Positions 54,706-63,223 of a stretch of DNA of 64,000 bases are shown one piece after another. A program made the position numbers and the translations under genes. The DNA comes from Fragum whitleyi (taxonomy: Eukaryota > Mollusca > Bivalvia > Cardiida > Cardiidae): contig OX411543.1 of assembly GCA_948146395.1 (NCBI GenBank), positions 28,597,558 to 28,661,557 on the forward strand. Reading direction: 5' to 3'. The first letter of the stretch is position 1. Each line of letters starts with the position of its first letter. The notes beneath the pieces were generated by a model that did no database searches, was not told the DNA's origin, and saw only the letters and a list, made by a program, of their open reading frames with translations.

Positions 54706-54899
54706 CGTAAAACCAAACTAAAATACAACCTCGTATATCAGAGCTTCTGAGAATGAGAATCCTTCAGATTTACTTTGTAAGATAAGGATATTTCTGATAA
54801 CTTTTTGCAACCGAAAACAATGGAATGTGAGAAAATATGAATTGTTTAAAATAAGATTCAATTAAATCTTTGATCCCTGCCAGCCTTTCAAAATCATTC

Positions 54900-56480
54900 T
54901 ATTTCGTGAGGCGGGGACTAAAGATATTCAATATTACTATAGTCCGTTTGACTTCTATATGGACCGACCTTTTCATCAATTGCATAAAATCGAGTTTGAA
55001 TGTACAATTTGTATGTGGTAGAATCTTAATTTCAGATTAATACCATTCCAAGAAATATTTTTTGAAAATAAAATGATTTCAAAATAATGATTTTGTCTGT
55101 CCAGTTAATGTTAATATTTTCGCATATCTCGCTCTTAAACACGAGGGGTGAAGAAGGCTGGTTAGTTGTGATAAGATATATATAGTAAAACACGTCGTTT
55201 TATACTAAACATTTGACAGAAGAAATGTCCATTCTTCCTTATTTGGAAATGCTTTTTAGAATATCGACGGTTATGTCATCTTAAACTTAAATATCACGTG
55301 AATTGCACAGTTATTACTCGCCAGCTTATCTAGTTTTCCTCGTGAAATTCACAACGACTTCGTTAAATAATGTTTTTTGATTAGTCTAAATATGTGAATA
55401 TGGGGTTCGTCTCAGAATAGATATCAATAATTATAATTTTTCTGGCCAAACAGTTTTTAATCAAAGAGAGAATATACTCAGATTTGATATCCCAAGGCAT
55501 TAAAAAGTTCGACAAAATTAATATTTTAACAATACTCGATTTTATACCAAAACGACTCTCTGAAAATCAAACACTTTTGACTCGGCCCCTATGCAAATCA
55601 ACACTATTTTTGGTTTGGCAAGCCGCTGTTCCGTTTTATACAGACACAAGAAGGTATGAAAGGCTGGAAGTTAACATGGAGACAGGCGGACAAAATCATT
55701 ATATTCAAAAATTCTGAAAAATAAGATTTGTCATGGTATTGGATGGAAAATAAGATATGATAAGAAAAAAATACGATTAATTTATTCAATTCTGAGATTT
55801 TCGGCGAAATGTTGGTCCATACAGAAGTCAAACGGACTATACTGGTCTCATCTAACAGAAGTGCCTCCGCATATGCACATAGGAAACCATATCGACAATG
55901 TTACACGGAGGTAACTCTTTTTATTGAAACCAAAACAAAGGAAATAACATAAAACCGAATTTTAATATCATTTTTATACGTAATATCAAAAACAATTATA
56001 TGTACACTTCAAAATTGAAAAACATATATTATCAAGTCATAGTTGTAAAGAGATGGAGAGACTTTTTTGTCATGGAGATATGAAACTTAAAACTTTATAA
56101 AACTGTTGCAAAATGACTGTGTACTCAATTTTGTTCAATTGAATTACGAAACTAATTTTTCATCTAATCAGAATGCACAACTCTTCAAATACATAATCGA
56201 AATTAAATCATTATAAAATGACAATAGAAATATACTGGCGTCAATAAAAAACCATCTCAATGCCATAGCCTCATTATAAACTAATAACAAACACCATTCG
56301 CATGTTTTCGGAATGAAAATACTTAGCAATTTTCCATAATGAAAGGAAGCTGAATTTGATAATAATATGTCCGATTGCTACAAAATAACAAATCGGGCTA
56401 CAAAATAACACATTGGAAACAAATCAACTTTAACCAACGTTAAAAAGTTCATAATATTTTAATAACTTTCATACTCAGCA
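54900..56480. other. No gene seen
   Basis: Inverted words AGTCCGTTTGACTTCTATAT (54941) and AGAAGTCAAACGGACTATA (55823) bracket about 900 nt, suggesting an inverted-repeat element of that size. The enclosed frame at 55484-55717 has no recognisable motif. Confidence 0.45.
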
Positions 56481-56506
56481 TATTTGTTTTTTAATTATAA
56501 TACAGC

Positions 56507-56766
56507 CGCCGTCATAGCGCTGTTGGTAGCGCGACGGACTGTCATTCTAGAGGTCCCGGGTTCGATCCCCGACGGCGGCACTCATTCTTTCCGACAAATT
56601 GTCTCTCACCAATAGGTTGATAATCGTAATCCTATGTGAGATAGTAGCTGGAGGCTAGGAAAGGATGTAATGGTTGCACTGGTGAGAGAAATACCAGGAA
56701 TCCAATGTTTGGTGCACCAGCCGCCGCGATATAACTGAAATAATGTTTAAAGCGGCGTTAAACTCC

Positions 56767-56825
<59 letters not shown>
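56507..56825 (+). mobile_element. tRNA-derived SINE, second family, copy 2, with CAAT tail
   Basis: Head with A box (TAGCGCTGTTGG), GTC at the anticodon position (tRNA-Asp-like) and a perfect B box (GGTTCGATCCC). The body has TTGATAATCGTAATCCTATG and TAGCTGGAGGCTAGGAAAG; the tail is AAAGCGGCGTTAAACTCCAT followed by about twelve CAAT units. The intact internal promoter suggests a young copy. Not a tRNA gene, because the conserved SINE body follows directly. Confidence 0.88.
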
Positions 56826-57136
56826 TAATTATAATACATGTATTTTCATCTCATGAACAGACAACTATTTTATTTACAGTATTAATTTTCAACTAACAAC
56901 AAATGGTTATTTTTTCCATTCAGAAAGGTTTTCCATTATTAAGTTCAAGTTTCTAATCACAATTACAAAAAATTCCCATTACCTTTCAATTTTGTAGCAG
57001 GCCTACGCCCTGGGAATACAGAGTGCTCCCTGCGCAACAAAAAAAAGCTCTGTAACAAGTGGATATTTATACGAACCCTCCAGCGATTTTAATTCAAAAT
57101 TATTGGAGAATTCGTGATGTTTAAGCTAAAATTACA

Positions 57137-58096
57137 CGAGGACCATGATGGTCTTAGTTCGCTCACCTGAGTCTCTTTGACCCCTGGACCAACTCATCAA
57201 TTAAATAGGCAGATATCAACAAGAGGATAATTTCTAAATAAGATCAATACCAAGGAATGTTTACAGCAAAAATTAAAAAGAATATGCCTGGGCACAGCCC
57301 TTACGTGAACATATAGGCATGAGAACAAAGATTTTCAGAATTCCTCCTTTGTGGCTATGTATGATAGGGTTGGTTCATTCAGAGCCCAAATATGACCACA
57401 GGTGCATGGCATGAAAACATTGGTAGAAGTCCACTATACAATATAACAAACAAAATATGGAAGAGGCCTGCCCTTTGGGTTCAGAGAAGAAGATTGTTAA
57501 AGATTTTAGCTCTATGATTCTATGTAAAAAAGGGACGCGCCCCGGTGGAGGCCAAATATGACCACATGGGCATGACATGAAAACATTGGTAGAAGAAACT
57601 ATATAATATCACAAAAAAGATGGAAGATGTCTGCCTTTTGGTTTCAGACCCCAGGGTCTTGATTTGATCAGTCGTAGTAGAGATCCACTAGATGATGCTA
57701 CATGCCAAATATGAAAGCTGCTTTCTTTCTGGTTTCAGAGAAGAAAATTTTAAAGATTATCGCTCTTGATTCTATGTAAAAATGGTTGCGCCCGGGTAAA
57801 GCCCAAATATGATCCTGGGGTCTTGATGAGTTTAAGAAGTTTTTTGGAGATTTTCCTATTTTCACCCTTTATATTTAGAGTTAGGGGAGAGTTAAAGGTG
57901 GATTTCATTTATTTGAACAACTTTGGTACGCTTTACCAAAGAAACATCTCTGGCAATATTCATCAAGATTTGCCCAGCGGTTTTGGAGGAGAAGATATTT
58001 AAAAAAAAAAAAAATGTAGACGATGGACGACTGACGACGGATATTGGACGATCACAATAGCTCACCTTCGTGCTCAGGTGAGCTAAAAAAAAAAAA
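57137..58096 (+). mobile_element. Bivalve-type interspersed repeat with A-rich tail
   Basis: Starts GAGGACCATGATGGTCTTAG with CTCACCTGAG and ends with GCTCAGGTGAGCTAAAAAAA, so the ends are inverted (CTCACCTGAG/CTCAGGTGAG) and a poly(A) follows. Internal units repeat GACCACAGGTGCATGGCATG, GAAAACATTGGTAGAAG and TTTTAGCTCTATGATTCTAT two to three times. No intact frame. Confidence 0.75.
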
Positions 58097-58099
58097 AAA

Positions 58100-59290
58100 G
58101 AACTGTCGCCACGTTAGTATATTTTTACTCTCTCTGTATTTGTCTTGATTGGTATTACTTTCTTGGCGTTCGTTTAAGTTGTTAACACTTTCTATATACG
58201 TGTACCCAGCAAAAGAACTAAAGTATCCACTCTTCATTTTCTACATCGACGTACGTCGGGCGTACGATCTTTTGATTCTTCTAAAATGAATGTTACCTCT
58301 AAAGTTACATGATTAAGTTAATCAAACCAAAATTACATTTAGTATCCCACAGTACTGACAAGAGACAAAGAAAAACCTGTACTCGTACATAAACTCGTCA
58401 AACCTTGAGTACATTTTTCGGGCTTAAGCTCAAAGAGAACAAAAATAAATGCGTTTGCTTATCATTTCCGATAGATTAGTATTGTTGATCGCCCTCTTTA
58501 ACTCGATAGGCCTACTAAGAAGACGTCGCGCTAAAATCGCGAATCCACGCTGACGCGTTTGCCTACACACTATCTGGCCACCATTTTAAAATGGAAGCAC
58601 AACAATTGTTTTTTACCTTTTAAAGCGTAAAATTTAAAAAGAAAGCATATTGCCATTTAAGTTTCAATATGTTTATAGAGAGCAATATTCAATGGGATTC
58701 AAGCCTTTTCCCCAATTAGTCTGAGCAAACGTTAACGTAACGTAGCAATACAAATTTGTTAGGATTTCAGCTAAGGAGTAAAATAGAGAAATTTGGTATA
58801 GATTTTCTTTACCAAGAAATGCTCAGACAGACTTTAATATTTTTTAATCTTTTAACCGCATTAAATGTTTAATGTTCGTTTGACGTAAGGTTGACAGGAA
58901 GCTACAGAAAATATCGAGTTATCTTATCAATACATGATACCTAACGCACTATCATTGCATTTGGTAAGCATAAAAAGAATCAGAAAACCAATGGGAAATT
59001 TGATAGAGAGTATATGATTTTTGAAAACGACCCCATGACTACGTTAAAGCCTACAATACGGTAGCGTCGTGATAAAATCACCCGAAACAATTTCATTTTT
59101 GATGCAAAATGGTCAGGTTTATTTGCTATATATTCCTTGAAATTATCACATGCAGTTTTATAGAAATTGTACGTTTTAAAAGGGTGGATACTTTTTTATG
59201 CTCAGTATATTTTCTTTGGTTGATTTACTTTCTGAGTACATGTTTCATATGGCAAAACTCTCTAGAGGGTTGTTTGCGTCGCCTTTGCCA
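58100..59290. other. No gene seen
   Basis: CpG-containing patch at about 58500-58600 (GACGTCGCGCTAAAATCGCG) beside AT-rich DNA; could be promoter-like but nothing confirms it. Confidence 0.3.
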
Positions 59291-59293
59291 GTG

Positions 59294-59587
59294 CTACTTT
59301 CTAGGTGTTCGTTTTGGTTGGTATATGTTAACGAGTTTCTTGATCTTCCGAGCTTGCTTGCCGCCCTCATTCCCCGCCAGCAAGCCGCCATCAGATGACC
59401 TTCTTGACGTAATCGAGTTGGAGGAGTATCCAGACATACTGCTGTGAGCACGTGTTGATCTGAAATCTTCCTGTTCTGTATCTGGAAGTTCTAATTTATA
59501 TAAGGCATCATCTGACACTGAAACAGATATAGGGGGATCTGTCATAAAATCTTGTTTTACACAAGCTGATTTTAACCAAGTCTTCAA
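59294..59587 (-). CDS. Serine-rich C-terminal coding segment, unrecognised
   Basis: A - strand frame ends at a TAG (59294-59296) after a Lys/Arg-rich tail (QARKIKKLVNIYQPKRTPRK). Before that is a Ser-rich acidic stretch (SSMSGYSSNSITSRRSSDGG) resembling a phosphorylated cytoplasmic tail. A strong acceptor, pyrimidine-rich and ending CTGTTTCAG, sits inside the frame at about 59520. The real exon may therefore be the last 75 or so codons only. The annotated left end of the frame uses TTG, not ATG, so this is not a stand-alone gene. It could be the last exon of a gene whose other exons lie beyond the window or beyond the virus-like element. The opposite strand is also open here, but its translation is low-complexity hydrophobic. 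Confidence 0.35.
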   Translation of the reverse strand: MKTWLKSACVKQDFMTDPPISVSVSDDALYKLELPDTEQEDFRSTRAHSSMSGYSSNSITSRRSSDGGLLAGNEGGKQARKIKKLVNIYQPKRTPRK

Positions 59588-59599
59588 TATAAACGTTAG

Positions 59600-61178
59600 C
59601 TTATCTCATACAAAATCAAGTAATGTTGAGATTTTCTTTACATAATCACTAGTTTTGTACGTTAAACCCATTTTGGGAACACCCAGATTCTGGAAATACC
59701 GCGATGACGTACGTCGAATACAACGTGATGACGCAATTCAGCATCTTACACATGTATACGAACAGGGTATCTGTTATGACAAAGGGAGCTATGAGAGAAA
59801 AAGTAAAGTTTCAAATGAAGCCTTGGACGGAAAGGAAACTTGCTATCGAAATCATTTTCCAAATGATGAATAGTATAACTAGTGTCGTTAAGAATAAAAT
59901 AGTAAGCATGCAATAGCTGATTTTTGTTGGGGACCGAAAGCATGGGTTTCCATAATTTTTCCAGCGGTAAATAAATCGTTATGTATCCGCACAAGAAACC
60001 GTATAACATGCTTTATCATTATCCAGTGTTGTTCTTTAATTCAATAGTGTTATATTGCTCTTTTAGAAATCAAGGGAAAGGTGTTAAATTTGCCCTCTTT
60101 TCTGATGACATAGTATCAAATATATTTTGTAAATTCGTCGGACGTTACCATACACACAAAACACTTAAAGATGCATTCTCGGAAAAAAATGAAGCACAAA
60201 ACTTATCGTTTGTAAATATTGGGATTTCTCATTCAAAATGATATTTATATACAAATGATAAAAAAAAAAACGGCGCTTAAGCCGATCAAACGCTAGAAAT
60301 TACGTTCGATAACAATGCGTACCATTTACGTCAGAAAGATCGCAAAACCACATTTACTACATCATTTCAATGTTATTTTTTGTTCAATTAAAAACAAATT
60401 TAGTCAGAAGAAGACCTTCACACACAACTTAATTGATATAGAGAAACGTTACAGAAAACATATAAATCTGGAATATGAGTTTGACTTAACACATGAAAAA
60501 TTAGGTAGTTAGAAGTGTTATACAAGAAAGTGTAAACCAGACAAACACAAGTGAATTGTAAATAGTAAAGGGATATCGTAGTGAAATAAAAAACAAGATA
60601 TAGACAGACATGTCGAGACAGCAAAGAACGTTCCCAACATCTAAGCATATATATTTGGTTGATATAAATTAGTGATAAAGATTTCAAAGTAATGTGCAAA
60701 GAAAAAAATAATAATTTAAACACAAATATATGTCTATCTGCCACAAGTGAAAGTTTGAAACCTAGCAAAAATGCTAAGATTATATTCGATATATTCGTTT
60801 GCGATGTAAAAATTGTAAATAAACTTAGAAACTAACATTATAAATCTGAAGATTTCTGCCTTAACTTATCTGGGGCATTAAATCGATGAGATCGTGAGAT
60901 CAAGAGATTAAGATACTCCCAACAAAATATGTGAATTTGTCCTTTAACAAGAGGACACTCAGAAAAATGCTAAGTTTATGGTAAATAAACTTTTCCAACG
61001 TGCGTTTACAGAGACACTAAGTACAGTCTCTGTGCGTGGATATCTATCACATAAGAAGTTGTGTCTGTTAAAAGATCATGAATTCGCAATCATATACACA
61101 AGAAATCTTCAAATGTCCAAAAATCTCTGGATTATTGTTAAAAATTTAGAAGAAATTGCTCGTAATCGTCAGTAGTAA
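59600..61178. other. No supported gene between the serine-rich segment and the virus-like element
   Basis: Open frames at 59655-60512 and 60978-61175 (+) do not share composition or motif, and no splice-consistent join was found. The sequence is strongly AT-rich. A frame at 60978-61175 ends just before the 40-nt palindrome. Confidence 0.35.
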
Positions 61179-61218
61179 TGGACGACACTTCACGTACCAG
61201 TACGTGAAGTGTCGTCCA
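61179..61218. repeat. Perfect 40-nt palindrome (19-bp arms)
   Basis: Arms TGGACGACACTTCACGTAC and its exact reverse complement flank a 2-nt centre (CA). It lies just outside the 55-bp repeats and 400 nt from the last virus-like gene. Its perfection against the diverged surroundings suggests either recent origin or selection as a terminus, hairpin or binding site. Confidence 0.9.
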
Positions 61219-61229
61219 GATTTTGGGCA

Positions 61230-61425
61230 GGCTATTTGTGCATTTGGACTTAGTCTTTTTCACAGCAATGCGAACTTAGGCTTGTGGGGAATATGAGTGT
61301 GGACTTAGTCTTTTGTACGAAACATGTGGACTTAGGTTTGTGTGGAATATGCGTGTGGACTTAGTCATTTTAGGAGAAATGCGGGTTGGTTTGTGAGTAA
61401 TGTGTATGTGGACTTAGTTCTTATC
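61230..61425. repeat. 55-bp tandem repeat at the end of the virus-like block
   Basis: The word TGGACTTAGTC or close variants starts at 61245, 61300, 61356 and 61409, a period of 53-56 bp, with diverged half-units (GAACTTAGGCTTGTG, GGACTTAGGTTTGTG) between them. Polinton and adintovirus termini often carry short tandem repeats, so this is a candidate inverted-terminal-repeat segment. The partner terminus would be outside the window. Confidence 0.7.
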
Positions 61426-61642
61426 TTACCGTCCAAAGACGAAAAGATAGGGACTTGTTATAGGGATTTTGTCTTTGAAATAAGTGGTTGAATGTATTGT
61501 GAAAGTGAGGAATGCAAAAGGACTTTGACAATTTGCGAAAGAAAATGAATTCTTTCTTGGTGTTGGGTGGTCCTGAAAAGGACCGTTTTTGTTGGTTGAT
61601 AGTTATGATCTCTTTAGTAGTGGCTGCATCCAAATCGTGCAT
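61421..61642 (-). CDS. Doubtful small ORF at the 3' side of the virus-like block
   Basis: A 73-codon frame with ATG at 61642 overlaps the end of the 115-residue gene by 29 nt in another frame and runs up to the edge of the tandem-repeat zone. It is basic and aromatic-rich at the C-terminus (ending RLWTVR) with no recognisable motif. Compact overlapping genes are usual in such elements, but the frame is short enough to be chance. Confidence 0.2.
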   Translation of the reverse strand: MHDLDAATTKEIITINQQKRSFSGPPNTKKEFIFFRKLSKSFCIPHFHNTFNHLFQRQNPYNKSLSFRLWTVR

Positions 61643-61961
61643 TGCAAATTGGACAATGCCTCCTCATTCTTTTCTTTATGACCAATGATTCTCCATTCCA
61701 TACCACTCTTCTCCTAAATTGAGTACCCATGTAGATGACATCAGGTAGTGCTCTGTTTAGTTGTTCTGTTGTCCTACCCAAGATGGGTCTATCCAAGTAA
61801 ATGACATCTTGCAGATTATTCGTTGGTGTCTGCTCAATGGCATTTTCTTGTGGAGAAATGATTTGAGTATCTCTAATCATTCCCTGTACGCGATACAGTC
61901 GCTCAGCAATGTTCAGCAATTCCTTTGCTATATCGATGAGTTCTCTACGAATCGGTTCCAT
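61614..61961 (-). CDS. 115-residue virus-like element protein with C-terminal Cys/His knuckle
   Basis: ATG at 61961, stop at 61614-61616. The N-terminal 30 residues form a probable amphipathic helix; the middle is Gln/Asn/Thr-rich. The C-terminus is basic and ends with Cys103, Cys106, Cys112 and His114, a small zinc-knuckle-like cluster right at the end of the chain. I do not recognise the family. It lies on the same strand as the protease but 337 nt away, and has a TATAAA-like box about 40 nt upstream (61999-62004), so it may have its own transcript. Intact frame and strand agreement support it as part of the same element. Confidence 0.6.
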   Translation of the reverse strand: MEPIRRELIDIAKELLNIAERLYRVQGMIRDTQIISPQENAIEQTPTNNLQDVIYLDRPILGRTTEQLNRALPDVIYMGTQFRRRVVWNGESLVIKKRMRRHCPICNARFGCSHY

Positions 61962-61998
61962 GATCTAGAATGTTAAACAGTGGAAAATCTGCTATGTA

Positions 61999-62004
61999 TT
62001 TATA
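61999..62004 (-). promoter_or_regulatory. TATA-like box before the 115-residue gene
   Basis: TATAAA is read on the - strand about 40 nt upstream of the ATG at 61961, in an otherwise gene-free gap between the protease stop and this gene. The position suits a separate late-type promoter. Such boxes are common by chance in AT-rich DNA. Confidence 0.3.
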
Positions 62005-62215
62005 TTGACGACGCGGACCTTGCTGGAAGCACCTCTACTTTAAATTGAAGAAATGGATGCCGAGATTGAAATTTGTGTTTTCTCCAAGCATGAAAATACG
62101 ATATTACTCATTATTCTTTATCATGAATCCGATTCTTTTACCTTTATCATGAACAATCATGAGAAAGATGGAATATTAAACGACAACAAAACACAAATAT
62201 TTACATTTTCTATAT

Positions 62216-62221
62216 TTTATT
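62216..62221 (-). terminator. Poly(A) signal after the protease gene
   Basis: AATAAA on the - strand, about 80 nt past the protease stop, could end a capsid-150aa-protease transcript. Confidence 0.35.
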
Positions 62222-62298
62222 GAACAATGAACTGTGAACTAAGAACAAAAATGAACAATCATGAACATATTTACAATCAATTTTGTATTACAAAATGT

Positions 62299-62766
62299 CT
62301 ATACAATTCTGCTAAATGTCTGTATGAACCACGATGTGACTACTCTGTCATTTTTGTGTAAGTTCCTTGTGCTGAATGTCTTTCTTAGAAGTTTTTTTAA
62401 GTTGTATCCTCTTGCTACCCCATCCAAGGCAAAAATACAATAGTGTCCACAAACTTTTCCAAGGATGCTTTGAATAGGTTGGTTATTATAAGTCCATGAA
62501 CGTGAATTATTTTGGATAAAATGAGATATTTCCCTATGAAGTGGCGGAAGTCCATATGAGTCAAAGTACATTGCTTTACCATTTGGATAGAATATAACTG
62601 CTACCCAATGTTCTCCTGAGTTGTGTGAATCTGCTGTATTGATGATATAAGTTTTCACATGTGAAGGTTTTCGCTTTGGTAATAAATCCTTTGCACACAC
62701 TCTTCCATTGAGATTTTTAATCCACACTCCACGATCCAAGATATGTTGAATTTCACTGGTGTACAT
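62299..62766 (-). CDS. Adenain-type cysteine protease of a Polinton/adintovirus-like element
   Basis: The ATG at 62766 gives 155 residues; four further in-frame codons upstream begin with TTG and are not needed. Family C5 proteases process capsid proteins during virion maturation. The active site can be lined up: His53 in a GEHWVAV block, Asp69 in YFDSYG, Gln99 as the oxyanion residue, and Cys106 in the CGHYC block seven residues after the Gln, the spacing seen in adenovirus protease. The length is shorter than adenovirus protease (about 204) and typical for transposon-encoded versions. The frame is intact, which suggests a young or still functional element. A possible poly(A) signal (AATAAA on this strand) is at 62216-62221. 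Confidence 0.85.
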   Translation of the reverse strand: MYTSEIQHILDRGVWIKNLNGRVCAKDLLPKRKPSHVKTYIINTADSHNSGEHWVAVIFYPNGKAMYFDSYGLPPLHREISHFIQNNSRSWTYNNQPIQSILGKVCGHYCIFALDGVARGYNLKKLLRKTFSTRNLHKNDRVVTSWFIQTFSRIV

Positions 62767-63218
62767 TATTGATCCCAAGACTGCTTTACTTTCTCACTCC
62801 AACGTTCTAGCCATGTATCTGTGAATCCGCACAAAATGTTCTTTTTTATACTTTGCCATAGGCGATAGGCTTCTACTGATTCTTGTTCGTTTAGTTTTAA
62901 TTCTTCAAGTTGTGGATACCATGCCTGCATTATTTTGTATGGATTTACTTTAAGCATTGCTTGCTCAATGAACAAGTCTGTATGTTCTTCTCTACTCATG
63001 AATAAGCAAACAGGGTGTTCTATCTGACTCGGATGATCTATTTGACACCCGTTACAATTGTTATGAACTTCTTCATTGATAAGTTCTTGCAGTTGATCCA
63101 CCATACACTTTTGAAAACTGTTGTGAATGTCATTTTTACGAACTGATTCAATGTTTGATGAATATTTCACTTTCTCTGCTTCTTCTCTAAGTTTTATGGC
63201 GTACTGGTATCCAAGCAT
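62766..63218 (-). CDS. 150-residue virus-like element protein with Cys/His cluster
   Basis: ATG at 63218, five bases after the capsid-like stop; TAA at 62766-62768 overlaps the protease ATG by one base. The N-terminal half is charged and helical. Residues 55-71 hold Cys55, Cys58, His62, His68 and Cys71, a spacing that could bind one zinc ion. The C-terminal part is rich in Trp and Leu. Proteins with a similar C-x2-C and HPSQ core accompany F54H12.2-like genes in other invertebrate elements as far as I recall. Its role is unknown; position between capsid and protease suggests a structural or maturation partner. Confidence 0.7.
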   Translation of the reverse strand: MLGYQYAIKLREEAEKVKYSSNIESVRKNDIHNSFQKCMVDQLQELINEEVHNNCNGCQIDHPSQIEHPVCLFMSREEHTDLFIEQAMLKVNPYKIMQAWYPQLEELKLNEQESVEAYRLWQSIKKNILCGFTDTWLERWSEKVKQSWDQ

Positions 63219-63223
63219 GATTT

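Noticed and set aside
56507..56580. Functional tRNA-Asp gene
   Set aside because: A conserved SINE body and CAAT tail follow directly, and a second decayed copy with the same body exists at 54467.
59109..59447. 112-codon + strand frame as a gene
   Set aside because: It is hydrophobic low-complexity sequence opposite the more protein-like serine-rich - strand frame.
59655..60512. Genes left of the virus-like element on the + strand
   Set aside because: The frames differ in composition, carry no motifs and cannot be joined by consistent splice sites.
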